Shown: piece by piece, positions 24,190-32,893 of the stretch
Layout of the letters: every line of letters starts with the position of its first letter
Position numbering within the stretch: position 1 is the first letter of the stretch
Origin: Immundisolibacter sp049322795
GTDB lineage: Bacteria > Pseudomonadota > Gammaproteobacteria > Immundisolibacterales > Immundisolibacteraceae
Direction: 5' to 3'
DNA: 64,000 bases
Assembly: GCA_049322795.1 (NCBI GenBank)
Contig: JBMOQH010000007.1
Span: forward strand, 1-64,000
Notes under the pieces: generated by a model
What the model saw: the letters and a program-made list of their open reading frames with translations, nothing else
What the model was told of the DNA's origin: nothing
Databases searched by the model: none
Program-made: the position numbers and the translations under genes

Positions 24190-25098
24190 ATGAATGAGCG
24201 CCTTGTCAGCCTTTATCGTGACATCCGCAATTGGCTACAGGGCCGCGAAACGCAGGAGCGCACGCTGGAATTACTAGGCTCGATGTTTTCGGCCTTGAAT
24301 GCCGAGAAGACCGGTATTTCGTCGCTACACGAAGTGGAGTTCCGGGTTTTTTCGCAGTGGGGCGATGATGGAATCATCCAGTGGCTAATATCACAAATGC
24401 CTGAAATGCCGAAGCGATTTATCGAGTTCGGTGTTGAAGACTACTCAGAGGCAACGACCCGGTTTTTGCTGGTCAATAACAACTGGCAAGGGCTGGTAAT
24501 GGACGGATCGTCCGAGAAAATAGCACGTCTAAAAAAAAGGAAATGGTTCTGGCGGCATGAATTGACCGCGATCTCGAAGTTTCTTACCAAGGATAATGTC
24601 GATGAAGCCATCCGTGACTGGAATGAAGGAAAGGAAATAGGAATTCTTCATATCGACGTGGATGGTAACGACTACTGGCTTTGGGAGGCAATCCAGTGCA
24701 TTGAGCCGACTATCGTGATCGTTGAGTACAACTCCCTATTCGGTCCAGAGCGAGCGATTACAATTCCCTATAGAGCGGACTTCAGACGGCACCTCGCACA
24801 TTATTCTGGCCAGTATGCGGGGGCTTCCTTGGCCGCGTTAACTGCCCTAGCCGATAGAAAAGGATACTCCTTGATTGGATGCAATAGCGCCGGCAACAAC
24901 GCTTACTATGTCCACTCGCGTCAATTGACTGCCGGGCTCCGAACCGTACCGGTGGACTCCGCGTATGTAGAGTCTCGCTTCCGCGACAGTCGAGATCAGA
25001 ATGGAAGCTTGACGCATTTGTCATTTACGCAGCGCCAATCTCTAATCCGGGGCTTGCACGTAGTAAACGTGCGTACGGGCAACCTAGAATCTTTCTGA
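24190..25098 (+). CDS. FkbM-like methyltransferase-type protein of a polysaccharide locus
   Basis: A 302-residue protein with markedly lower GC than its flanks. FIEFGVEDYSEATTRFLL (about residues 77-94) resembles SAM motif I of FkbM-type methyltransferases (FVDVGAN-like), followed by VMDGS (motif II acidic) and HIDVDGNDYWLW (motif IV). Proteins with this FIEFGVE signature are common in O-antigen and glycan clusters but have no fixed function. Intergenic DNA upstream is AT-rich with a possible promoter near 24150-24178. Convergent with the glycosyltransferase at 25154. Confidence 0.6.
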   Translation: MNERLVSLYRDIRNWLQGRETQERTLELLGSMFSALNAEKTGISSLHEVEFRVFSQWGDDGIIQWLISQMPEMPKRFIEFGVEDYSEATTRFLLVNNNWQGLVMDGSSEKIARLKKRKWFWRHELTAISKFLTKDNVDEAIRDWNEGKEIGILHIDVDGNDYWLWEAIQCIEPTIVIVEYNSLFGPERAITIPYRADFRRHLAHYSGQYAGASLAALTALADRKGYSLIGCNSAGNNAYYVHSRQLTAGLRTVPVDSAYVESRFRDSRDQNGSLTHLSFTQRQSLIRGLHVVNVRTGNLESF

Positions 25099-25153
25099 CT
25101 GGATTAACCGCGGGCAATCGAAGGTCTCAGGGCCATGGACGGGCACTTAATAG

Positions 25154-26413
25154 CTACATCAAGGAGTCGGCTCTTAATATATCGGTGTCTTGCTGTGTGA
25201 GTTTAAGCCCCAGGATCCGGCGATAGTGCGCGCGAAAGACAAGGGCCGTCCTCTGCCAAGTAAAGCGCTGTACATTTTCCCACCCACGTTTCGAAAGTTC
25301 CGCCCTAAGATTAGCGTCCGTCCAAAGTTTATGTAGGCAGGATGCTATTTGGTCAACGCTGTTTGGGTCGAATAGCAGTGCTGCATCTCCCGCCTGGCGC
25401 GGCAAAGACGTCACGTTAGAGCACCCAGCTGGTGCCATCGCGAGAAAAGCCTCCCACAGCGGAAAACTGGCAGCTTCGAATTTCGTTGGAATTATCACAC
25501 AACGACACAAGCGATATAACGAGCGCAGGTCATTCTGGGTTACAAAGCCAAGAAACTTAACTTGGTCATCCATCTTAAGCTCGGCAATGCGTTTTGCAAG
25601 TTGCGGATAAAAATCGCCTTTTCGGCCAGAAAATACAAGCGGCACCAAAAGTCCATATCTCTCGCGAATGATTGCTGCTGCCTCAATTAATCCGAGATGA
25701 TTCTTGTGCGGCCAAGTCTGCGCCGGATAAAAAGCGAAGTTGTCCGGAAGATCAAACCTGCGCCTTATCAGATCAGCGACGGCTGGTTCAGAAACTTCAA
25801 TAGACTCGATAGGGGGTGCAAGTGGTACAACTGTGATTTTTTCTCGAGCAACTCCCAGATTTGCTTCCAAGTCCTGGCGCACCCACGATGAAGACACTGC
25901 CACCATACGTGCCTGATCGCAAAAACGCTTGTAAATTAAAGTGCGTCCATGTCGTTCGTATTCGCTAAAATACTCTGGCAGATGGATGTGCTGCAAATCA
26001 TGGGGGTGGTAAATGCTTGGTACGGCGGTCAGAAACGCAGCTTGGAAAGTGAAGTGCATAAGGTCAACATGAGCACGCTCAATTGTCCCGTTGCTTTGCG
26101 GAAGGCTCACGGATCGTTCCACGGAGAGGGAGCCGACTCGTTCGAGCGACTTTTTAATCAATGGGAACCTTGACGCGATTACGCGTCGGAGGGTTTTCTG
26201 AAATGAACGTCTAGTGTATAGAATCTGGCAAGGACCACTCATGTGTGGCTCAAGCCACTCGCCAGCGCCGGGGTACGTTAGAAAGTAATACTGCTCATCG
26301 CCGTCGGGGAGCAACGAGAAGCCGCGTGCCAGTCCTCTAACAACCTGCTCAATGCCTCCAGAGTATCCTGCGTCTAACCTTGCATCAATGCAGATTCGCG
26401 GCCCGCGGGTCAT
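25154..26413 (-). CDS. glycosyltransferase family 4/1 protein
   Basis: A 419-residue GT-B enzyme. The N-terminal GYSGGIEQVVRGLARG binds the acceptor side; PAQTWPHKNHLGLIEA in the middle and PTKFEAASFPLWEAFLAM (with ExxxxxxE spacing) mark the donor site of the GT4 mannosyltransferase-like group. GC content is lower than the genome average. Its ATG overlaps the stop of the GNAT gene by 4 bp, so the two are co-translated with the aminotransferase upstream. Confidence 0.88.
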   Translation of the reverse strand: MTRGPRICIDARLDAGYSGGIEQVVRGLARGFSLLPDGDEQYYFLTYPGAGEWLEPHMSGPCQILYTRRSFQKTLRRVIASRFPLIKKSLERVGSLSVERSVSLPQSNGTIERAHVDLMHFTFQAAFLTAVPSIYHPHDLQHIHLPEYFSEYERHGRTLIYKRFCDQARMVAVSSSWVRQDLEANLGVAREKITVVPLAPPIESIEVSEPAVADLIRRRFDLPDNFAFYPAQTWPHKNHLGLIEAAAIIRERYGLLVPLVFSGRKGDFYPQLAKRIAELKMDDQVKFLGFVTQNDLRSLYRLCRCVIIPTKFEAASFPLWEAFLAMAPAGCSNVTSLPRQAGDAALLFDPNSVDQIASCLHKLWTDANLRAELSKRGWENVQRFTWQRTALVFRAHYRRILGLKLTQQDTDILRADSLM

Positions 26414-26871
26414 AGGGTGATGGTTCCACGCAGTTGGGTATCACCATTATCCGTGAGCGTATAACCGAGTTTTTTATATAACCGTATAGCAGCAACGTTG
26501 CTTCTGTACACATTCAGAATCACCCTGTTAGCGCCATGGCGGCGCGCTGCTGTATGCAAAAAGTGAACGAACATTGCGGCGAGCCCGGAACCTCTTTCAG
26601 AGGCACGTAGCGCAATGCCTAGGGATGGAACCTGATGACCATTATCCCACCCGCGTAGCATTCCGTAACCTAGCACTTTTTGCTTTTCGAGGATTACATA
26701 ATAGAGGTCTTTGCCGATATAGGTGCAGCGTTCGTGCGCAGCCTCCGGCGTTAGTGCGTGGGGGTGAAAATGTGCGTCCTCACCGGCAGCGGTCAGAGTA
26801 GAGAAGAACTCGACGAGTGCGGGCTCTTGCTCTTGGCGGGGGATACGTATTTCGAGGCCTTGATTGCTCAT
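26410..26871 (-). CDS. GNAT N-acetyltransferase
   Basis: A 153-residue acetyltransferase with GNAT motif A visible as ASERGSGLAAMFVHFL (R/Q-x-x-G-x-G/A type CoA loop) and the C-terminal LNVYRSNVAAIRLYKKLGY, the usual N-x-x-A-x-x-x-Y-x-x-x-G-F/Y signature. It sits between a sugar aminotransferase gene (2-bp gap) and a glycosyltransferase gene (4-bp overlap). Acetylation of an amino sugar made by the aminotransferase is the simplest reading, but this is context only. Confidence 0.88.
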   Translation of the reverse strand: MSNQGLEIRIPRQEQEPALVEFFSTLTAAGEDAHFHPHALTPEAAHERCTYIGKDLYYVILEKQKVLGYGMLRGWDNGHQVPSLGIALRASERGSGLAAMFVHFLHTAARRHGANRVILNVYRSNVAAIRLYKKLGYTLTDNGDTQLRGTITL

Positions 26872-26873
26872 GG

Positions 26874-27995
26874 CTAAGCGTCACAACGTTCCTGAATGAC
26901 GGTACAGACGCGTTCAATCGTCTCATTGTCCATCACAGTATACGTTGGGAGATTAATTCCGGATTCAGCAAGTTTCAAGGTAACATCAAGCTGCTCGCGG
27001 CGTTGGCGCGATTTCTCACGATACGGTGGTAGAGTATGCAGCGGGATAAAGAACGGGCGCGTGTCGACGCCGGATTCTGCCAAGGTGTGCATTAGCTCGT
27101 CCCGTGATGTGCCGTATCTTTTTTGGTCTACTGTAATGCAAAATAGCCAAGGAGCCGGATTAGCCCATTCCGCGACCGGCTGAAAACCGATTCCTGGTAT
27201 AGACGAAAGATTTTTTTTATAGTGATCAAAGATATGGCGTCTTTTTGCGATAATTTCCCCAGCGCGTTCCAATTGAGCGCAAAGTATCGCGCAAGCTACG
27301 TTGGTCAGGCGAAAGTTATAGCCGGTAACTGGAAAGTAATATCGTCTCTCTGGATCCATACCCTGCCCCCAAAGAGTGCGGGCGCGAATGGCAAGTTGCC
27401 TGTCATTAATAGTGACCGCGCCACCCTCCCCGCAGGTGATGATTTTATTTCCAAAAAATGAGAATGTGCCGATGTGAGCGAGACTGCCTACCGGCCGTTC
27501 TTTGTAGGTTGCAAAGTGTGCCTCAGCGGCATCTTCGACCACCCAGAGTCCGTGCACCGCTGCGACGTGGTTTATACGGTCCATATCTGCCGGATGCCCG
27601 TATAGATGGACCGCGATGATGCCCTTAGTCCTTGGCGTGATGCTATCTTCCAGCAATTCAGGATCGATGCACCAAGTTTTTGGGTCAACATCTACAAACA
27701 CCGGCTCTGCGCCGACGTAGCGGATTGCGTTCGCGGTGGCGACGTATGTAAGCGATGGAACTAGCACTTCATCGCCTGGGCGCACATCCAACGCGAGCAT
27801 TGCAAGATGTAAAGCCACGGTGCCGTTACAAGTGCCGATTGCGAAATTGGCGGCGCAGGCTCGGCTGAAGTCCTGTTCAAATCGCGTGACGAATTGTCCG
27901 CTAGAGGACACCCAGGAACTCCGGATCGCCTCAACAACGTATTGCTCCTCGTTTCCGCTGAGATCGGCGGCGGCCGCAGGTATGGTAATTTTCAT
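26874..27995 (-). CDS. DegT/DnrJ/EryC1/StrS sugar aminotransferase
   Basis: A 373-residue PLP enzyme of the nucleotide-sugar aminotransferase family. GTCNGTVALHLAMLAL holds the phosphate, VEDAAEAHFATY contains the aspartate that contacts the PLP ring nitrogen, and the lysine in SFFGNKIITCGEGG carries the cofactor. It resembles perosamine/PseC-type enzymes making 4-amino sugars. The ATG at 27995 is preferred over an upstream in-frame TTG because it has GAGGGA upstream and starts at the normal MKITIPAA position. With the GNAT gene it can make an N-acetylated amino sugar for a surface glycan. Confidence 0.93.
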   Translation of the reverse strand: MKITIPAAAADLSGNEEQYVVEAIRSSWVSSSGQFVTRFEQDFSRACAANFAIGTCNGTVALHLAMLALDVRPGDEVLVPSLTYVATANAIRYVGAEPVFVDVDPKTWCIDPELLEDSITPRTKGIIAVHLYGHPADMDRINHVAAVHGLWVVEDAAEAHFATYKERPVGSLAHIGTFSFFGNKIITCGEGGAVTINDRQLAIRARTLWGQGMDPERRYYFPVTGYNFRLTNVACAILCAQLERAGEIIAKRRHIFDHYKKNLSSIPGIGFQPVAEWANPAPWLFCITVDQKRYGTSRDELMHTLAESGVDTRPFFIPLHTLPPYREKSRQRREQLDVTLKLAESGINLPTYTVMDNETIERVCTVIQERCDA

Positions 27996-28044
27996 GTTTA
28001 AAGCTATCCCTCGCGACAATGTAGCCCAGTGTTCTTGAAGCCAG

Positions 28045-29388
28045 TCAACGCACGCGTTGTTTCGATTGGAAACTCTCGATGGAATAATTTGCTCTTTTCA
28101 GCACAATCGTCCCTTGTAGGACAATCAGAGTCACTTCGGTTCCATAGGCGGCAAAAATGGAACCAGTGATACCAAACGCCGGAATCAAGGCGGCTGTCGA
28201 AACGATGCTCGTCAACGCCCCCGCGCCGTGCACCAGAAAGAAATGTTGTTGCAGGTCAAGCGCCGTCATGGTGGTGCCGAGCAGCCAGCGGAAGACCTGC
28301 ACGGCCGGGAGGGCCGCCAGCAGCATCACCGCGGGCACCGCGTCTTCGAAGCTCGGGCCGACGATCAGCGGCAGCCAATGCGCGCTTGCCGCCAGGACGG
28401 CGCCGCCGATGACGGCCACGGCCAGTGGGATCATGCCAAGAGTGAAGGTGGTTTTCACCGGATGCGCCGCCCGGTAGGACCGCGGCGCCAGCGTTTCGAG
28501 CATGGCCAGCACCGGCAGGAGCAGCAGGTCGGTAAAGCGCTGCGCGGCGCTGAGTGCGCCGGCGTCCGCAGCGGTGGTGATTCGCGCCAGCATGGGCTTG
28601 TTGATTTCTGCCTGAACCTTGTGGGCCGCGTAAGAAAACGCGAACGGCAGTCCTGCGCCAGCGGTGCGGCGGACCGGGCGCGTAGACCACTGCGGGCGGT
28701 GCGGTCCGCGGCCTTCGATCAGCACCAGCACGGCCAGATACAGCGCGCTGCTGATGCAGTAGCCCCAAGCCCAGGTGACGGGTGTCCAGTGGAGCATCGG
28801 CATGACAGCGGCAAACGCGACCAGCCGGGCGATGATGAATCCACCTGATATCAGCCCCATGCGGGCGACGTTGTCCTGGCTCTGGTGGACGCGGCCGATG
28901 GCGTCTACCGCCGTCTGGCAGGCGACTTCGGCGATGACGATGGCGACCATTGCCGACAGTGGCAGGGTGTCGCCCAGCAACAGAACGTTGGTGAGCAGCG
29001 CTAGAGCTGCCAGCACCGGCGTGCTGACCAGCCACAGCCGCAGCAGGTCGCCGGTCAGTTCGGGCAGGCGCTCGGGCTGACGCGAGCCTTCGCGAACCAG
29101 CACCGCCGTGGCGCCCATGCCGGCGAAGCCAAAGACGCCGGCCAGCGCCATCACGGCGATCAGCGCCCCATATCCGTCCGCCCCCAGCGTGCGCGCCACC
29201 AGCACGAACAGCACCGTCTGCGCCGCCGTGCGCACGGCCAGCCAGCCAAACAGCACGCCGCTGGCGCGCAGGTAGCCACCCGGGCGCCAGGCCAGCAGTT
29301 TGCTGAGGGTTGCGGTGGCGGCGGTCAAGGTGTGGCGTGTCGGGTGCGGGTGTTCACGGGCAGCCGGTTGGGGCACGGCAGTGGGCAA
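28045..29388 (-). CDS. polysaccharide flippase (Wzx/oligosaccharide export type)
   Basis: A protein of about 447 residues with 12 or so predicted membrane helices, a cytosolic proline-rich N-terminus, and the overall hydropathy of MOP-family lipid-linked-oligosaccharide flippases. The first helix contains GVLFGWLAVRTAAQTVLF. The first in-frame start is TTG at 29388; a GTG at 29376 is equally possible. It lies at the end of the lower-GC glycan block and would move the finished repeat unit across the inner membrane. No polymerase of the Wzy type is recognised next to it. Confidence 0.85.
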   Translation of the reverse strand: MPTAVPQPAAREHPHPTRHTLTAATATLSKLLAWRPGGYLRASGVLFGWLAVRTAAQTVLFVLVARTLGADGYGALIAVMALAGVFGFAGMGATAVLVREGSRQPERLPELTGDLLRLWLVSTPVLAALALLTNVLLLGDTLPLSAMVAIVIAEVACQTAVDAIGRVHQSQDNVARMGLISGGFIIARLVAFAAVMPMLHWTPVTWAWGYCISSALYLAVLVLIEGRGPHRPQWSTRPVRRTAGAGLPFAFSYAAHKVQAEINKPMLARITTAADAGALSAAQRFTDLLLLPVLAMLETLAPRSYRAAHPVKTTFTLGMIPLAVAVIGGAVLAASAHWLPLIVGPSFEDAVPAVMLLAALPAVQVFRWLLGTTMTALDLQQHFFLVHGAGALTSIVSTAALIPAFGITGSIFAAYGTEVTLIVLQGTIVLKRANYSIESFQSKQRVR

Positions 29389-29581
29389 GGACCGGTTCTG
29401 GGTATCGTCGCCGCGCGGCGCTTGCTTGAACAGCGTATGCCAGGCGGCGCTTGGATGTCGGAAATCACCGTGTCGGGTGGACGTGTGTGCGCAACCGCGC
29501 GATCCGGCGCAAGCCCTCGGGGGGCCATGCGCCGCTTCGGGAAGGTGCCCTTCCGCGTGGCGCGGTCGGCGCTGCCGGCCC

Positions 29582-30535
29582 TCAATACCACAGCCCGCCC
29601 GGCCGCCAGCGGGGCCGGACCAGCGCGGCCGGGCCCAGGTGTCGCGGCGGATCCCAGGCGTGCAGGGCGTCGGCCGGGTGCATTTGCAGGGCCATCGCCT
29701 GCAGGCGGCGGATGCGCTCGGCGGTAGGCGGATGCGTGCGCAGCAGGGAGGGGTCGGGCTGGCGGCGGCCGGGCATGAGCATCTGCTCCAGCCAGCGGCC
29801 TTGGCGTTGTTCCAGGCGCGCCAGGGCGTGGATCATGCCTTCGGGATCACCGGTCAGGGCCACCGCGCCGGCATCGGCGTCGTACTCGCGTGTGCGCGAC
29901 AGGGCGAGCTGCAGCAGCATGCCGAGCATGGGCGCCAGCAGCAGCAGCGCCACCGCGCCCCAGCTGATGACGGCCTCGCCGAGCAGCACCAGCGGCAGGT
30001 TGAGCAACACCAGCAACACGCCGACGTTGGACAGCAGCGCCGTCAGCCGGCTGATGAGATCGGCAAGGCCCATCACCAGGGTGTCGCGGTTCTGGATGTG
30101 GGCGATTTCGTGCGCCAGCACGGCCACCAACTCGCGTGACGACAGGCCGCGCAGCAGGCCGGCCGTGACGGCGACCGCCTCCTGCCCCGACGTGCCGAGC
30201 GTGAACGCGTTCAGCAGCGGGCTCGGCACCAGAAACAGCGCCGGCGGGCGTTCAAGGCCGGCGCGCCCGGCCAGCTTCGCCACTGCCTGCACCAGACCCG
30301 GCGCTTCCGCCGCGTGGATGGGACGCCCGCCGTACATGCGCAGCAGCAGCGCCGGCGCCAGGCGCGGCGACAGCGCCAACAGCAGGCCGCTCAGCGCCAG
30401 CGCCCACAGCGCGCCCACCGCGCCGCCGAGCAGGCCACCCAGCAGCCCAAGCAGTGCCGTCATGCCGAGCAGCAGGGTCAGGGTTTGCAGCGTGTTGCGG
30501 GCCCGGTGGCCGAGCAGCGCCGCCGCGACCGGCAT
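29582..30535 (-). CDS. HtpX-like M48 metalloprotease
   Basis: A 317-residue inner-membrane protease. Two hydrophobic segments lie near residues 18-60 and another pair near 165-215. The zinc site HEIAH occurs in AVLAHEIAHIQNRD, and the third ligand in TREYDADAGAV. FLVPSPLLNAFTLG is typical of HtpX. This is the second M48 protein in the window, distinct from the LemA-linked one. Its ATG overlaps the enoyl-CoA hydratase stop by one base (TGATG), so the two are coupled. Likely degrades misfolded membrane proteins. Confidence 0.9.
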   Translation of the reverse strand: MPVAAALLGHRARNTLQTLTLLLGMTALLGLLGGLLGGAVGALWALALSGLLLALSPRLAPALLLRMYGGRPIHAAEAPGLVQAVAKLAGRAGLERPPALFLVPSPLLNAFTLGTSGQEAVAVTAGLLRGLSSRELVAVLAHEIAHIQNRDTLVMGLADLISRLTALLSNVGVLLVLLNLPLVLLGEAVISWGAVALLLLAPMLGMLLQLALSRTREYDADAGAVALTGDPEGMIHALARLEQRQGRWLEQMLMPGRRQPDPSLLRTHPPTAERIRRLQAMALQMHPADALHAWDPPRHLGPAALVRPRWRPGGLWY

Positions 30536-31311
30536 CAGCGGCCTTGCCAGGTCGGCGGCCGTTTTTCGAGGAAGGCCGCCAGGCCCTCTTTCTTGTCCGC
30601 GGTCTCGCACAGGCCGGCCTGTGCGAACTTTTCCATCGCCAGGCCGGCCGCCAGGCTGCCTTCCATGCCGCTGTGCACCATGGCTTTCATGTAGCGCGGC
30701 ACCAGCGGCGCGAAGCCCGCCAGGTGCTCGGCCATGCGCTGCACGGTGGGCAGCAGGTCGGCGTCGTCCACCAGGCGCGTGACCAGGCCGACGTGCAGGG
30801 CGCGCTCGGCGTCGATCGGCTCGCCCATCAGCAGCATGTCGAGCGCCCAGGCGCGGCCGATGAGGCGCGGCAGGCGCTGCGTGGCGCCGCCGCCGGGGAT
30901 GATGCCGAGCTTGCCCTCGGGCGTGGCGAAGCGCGCCCGCCGGCCGGCCACGCGCAGGTCGCAGCCGAGCGCCACCTCCAGCCCGCCGCCAAAGCAGATG
31001 CCGTTGATGGCGGCGATGGTCGGCTTGGGGCAGCGCTCCAGGCGCTCGGCCACGCCCTGCACGATGGGCTCGAGCGCCTTGTTGAGGTCACGGTGCACCA
31101 CCTCGGCCAGGTCGGAGCCGGCGGCAAACGCCTTGTCGCCAGCGCCGGTGATGGCCAGCACCCGCACCGCCGGATCGGCCGCTGCCGCCGCGATGGCGGC
31201 GTGCAGGTCGTCCACTGTGGCCAGCGAGATGGCGTTGAGTTTTTCGGGGCGGTTGATGGTGAGCAGCGCCAGCGGGCCGCGGGTTTCGTACAGCAGGTTC
31301 TCGAAGTGCAT
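30535..31311 (-). CDS. enoyl-CoA hydratase/isomerase family protein
   Basis: A 258-residue crotonase. The oxyanion-hole segments are AGSDLAEV (first, about 65-72) and GICFGGGLEVALGCDL (second, about 108-123), with PEGKLGIIPGGGATQRL following. The two catalytic glutamates of enoyl-CoA hydratase are probably E116 in GGGLEVAL and the E in TPEGKLG. It likely hydrates a short-chain enoyl-CoA in beta-oxidation or aromatic degradation. It is followed by the HtpX-like gene and preceded by the GFA-family gene 5 bp away. Confidence 0.92.
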   Translation of the reverse strand: MHFENLLYETRGPLALLTINRPEKLNAISLATVDDLHAAIAAAAADPAVRVLAITGAGDKAFAAGSDLAEVVHRDLNKALEPIVQGVAERLERCPKPTIAAINGICFGGGLEVALGCDLRVAGRRARFATPEGKLGIIPGGGATQRLPRLIGRAWALDMLLMGEPIDAERALHVGLVTRLVDDADLLPTVQRMAEHLAGFAPLVPRYMKAMVHSGMEGSLAAGLAMEKFAQAGLCETADKKEGLAAFLEKRPPTWQGR

Positions 31312-31316
31312 GGGCT

Positions 31317-31805
31317 TCAGTCGGTGATGAGGCCGTGACGGCGGTGCCAGTCGATCAGCGCCTCGTCCGGATACTCGGGGAAATGGCGGTTGGCGGCGTC
31401 CTCGGCCGGCACCGGCACCCACGCCGGTTTGCTGTCCAGCAGGATGTGGCAGCGCTCCGGCGGCGTTGGCAGCGGCGTGTCGATGCAGGACGCGAACGGA
31501 TGCAGCAGCTCCGGCCAGCGCGGGTCCCACACCCACAGCGCGCTGGCGCACTCGCGGCAGAAGTGCCGTTCGCCGGGGCTGCGCTCGGTGCGCGCCGGGT
31601 GGTCCATGAAGGCGCGGTACACGCCCATGTGCTCGCGGCCCTCGACTTTCAGGCTGTCCGCCTCGGCGTGCAGGTTGATGGCAAACCCGCCGCCGCCCTG
31701 CGTCTTGCGGCAGATCGAGCAGTAACAGTGCATGTACGGGTACGGCGCGTGGCTTTCGACGGAGAAGTGCACGGCGCCGCAGTGGCAGGAACCTTCGAGC
31801 AACAT
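31317..31805 (-). CDS. GFA-family zinc protein
   Basis: A 162-residue protein with the zinc-binding cysteine pattern of the glutathione-dependent formaldehyde-activating family: CHCG near the N-terminus, CYCSICRK near 33, and CREC near 90. It starts at MLLEGSCHCGAV. The family binds zinc and thiols, but most members have no proven substrate. Five bases separate it from the enoyl-CoA hydratase gene. The 245 bp upstream are GC-rich and divergent to the toxin-antitoxin pair. Confidence 0.88.
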   Translation of the reverse strand: MLLEGSCHCGAVHFSVESHAPYPYMHCYCSICRKTQGGGGFAINLHAEADSLKVEGREHMGVYRAFMDHPARTERSPGERHFCRECASALWVWDPRWPELLHPFASCIDTPLPTPPERCHILLDSKPAWVPVPAEDAANRHFPEYPDEALIDWHRRHGLITD

Positions 31806-32050
31806 GGCGAGCCTCCGGGCGGCGCGGGGTGTGGGCGCATGGTAGCGCCCGGCGCCGCGGGCCGGGCGCGGGGCATGCGTTTGCCGCAGGCAGGCGCTGA
31901 AAGGCCAGCGCGGCACGGCACTCCCGGCGCTGCCACCACGCCGCGTGGCGATGCTCACGCCATGTCGCACTGGTCGGCTGGACTTTTGGCCCCGCCCACT
32001 GCGAGCATGTGACACCAACGTGCTACGCCATTTCGCCCCCGGAGCGCCCC

Positions 32051-32335
32051 ATGTCCACCACCACCATTCGCCTGCCCGAAGAGCTCAAGCAGCGTGTCCG
32101 CCTGGCGGCGGAACGCGCGGGCACCACGGCTCACGGCTTCATCCTGCAGGCCATTGTCGAGAAAACCGAACGGGAAGCCCTGCGTCAGGACCTCGATGAG
32201 ACCGCAAACCGGCGGTATGCGGCCATCGTGGCGTCCGGCGAGACCATTTCCTGGCAGGACATGCGGCGCTATCTCGAACAAGGCTTGAAGGACAAGCGCC
32301 CCGCGCGGCCTGTGGCGCGCAAGCTGGCGCCCTGA
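32051..32335 (+). CDS. ribbon-helix-helix antitoxin (CopG/ParD-like)
   Basis: A 94-residue protein with the N-terminal RHH motif STTTIRLPEELKQRV. The ATG at 32051 is chosen over an earlier in-frame start because GGAG is eight bases upstream and it begins at the beta-strand of the RHH fold. The helical C-terminal half should bind the toxin. It overlaps nothing but is two bases from the toxin start, as in type II operons that the RHH protein represses by binding its own promoter. Confidence 0.88.
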   Translation: MSTTTIRLPEELKQRVRLAAERAGTTAHGFILQAIVEKTEREALRQDLDETANRRYAAIVASGETISWQDMRRYLEQGLKDKRPARPVARKLAP

Positions 32336-32337
32336 GC

Positions 32338-32634
32338 GTGGCCCGTGTCGAGCTGGCGCCGGACCTTGCCGATGACTTCGACCGCATCCTGAACCACCTG
32401 GCCGGGGACGAGGTCGCGGACGCCACGTCGCGCTTGCAGGACATCATCGCGGCGATCGACGTGCTGGAACGCAACCCGCTGATCGGCCCACCGGGCCCCG
32501 CCGGCAATCGCGAGCTGGTGATCGGCCGGGGCGCGCGCGGGTACGTGGCGTTGTATCGCTACGTGGCGGCCATCGATACGGTGTTCGCCCTGGCGATACG
32601 AAGCCAGCGGGAAGCGGGCTTTGCAAGGCCGTAG
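32338..32634 (+). CDS. RelE/ParE-family toxin
   Basis: A 98-residue protein of the RelE/ParE fold: VELAPDLADDFDRILNHL at the start (two-helix hairpin), NPLIGPPG, then RGYVALYRYV and VFALAIRSQREAGF in the C-terminal strands. The start is GTG, two bases after the antitoxin stop. The family either cuts mRNA on ribosomes or inhibits gyrase; the sequence lacks enough cues to decide. The stop TAG coincides with the start of a five-hairpin repeat element. Confidence 0.88.
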   Translation: MARVELAPDLADDFDRILNHLAGDEVADATSRLQDIIAAIDVLERNPLIGPPGPAGNRELVIGRGARGYVALYRYVAAIDTVFALAIRSQREAGFARP

Positions 32635-32781
32635 GGAAGCGCTGATTTATCCAGCGCTTCCCGTCCGGGGCAGGACGCCCCGGCCTGGATCAATGGCGCA
32701 AGCCATTGATCCAGGGAGCGCATCGCGGGCGTGCACCGCGATGCGGCGAGCTGAAAAATTCCACGCAGGGAATTTTTCAGC
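32634..32781 (+). repeat. five-hairpin interspersed element, copy 2
   Basis: The element begins on the final G of the toxin stop codon. Hairpins in order: GGGAAGCGCTG/CAGCGCTTCCC (32634-32662); CCGGGGC, loop AGGAC, GCCCCGG (32665-32683); TGGATCAATGGC/GCCATTGATCCA (about 32685-32713); GCATCGC, loop GGGCGTGCACC, GCGATGC (32719-32743); GCTGAAAAATTCC/GGAATTTTTCAGC (32750-32781). This is the most intact copy and the reference for the family. Confidence 0.85.
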
Positions 32782-32893
32782 ATCTCCCGAGGCAGACACG
32801 GGGTTTCCACGGAAGGCCACGGCCCGCGCCTGCCTGTGTCGGACGCCGCTGAGCCTGTCAGTCGGCTCCTGGCGGGGGCGGCTTACAGGCCAG

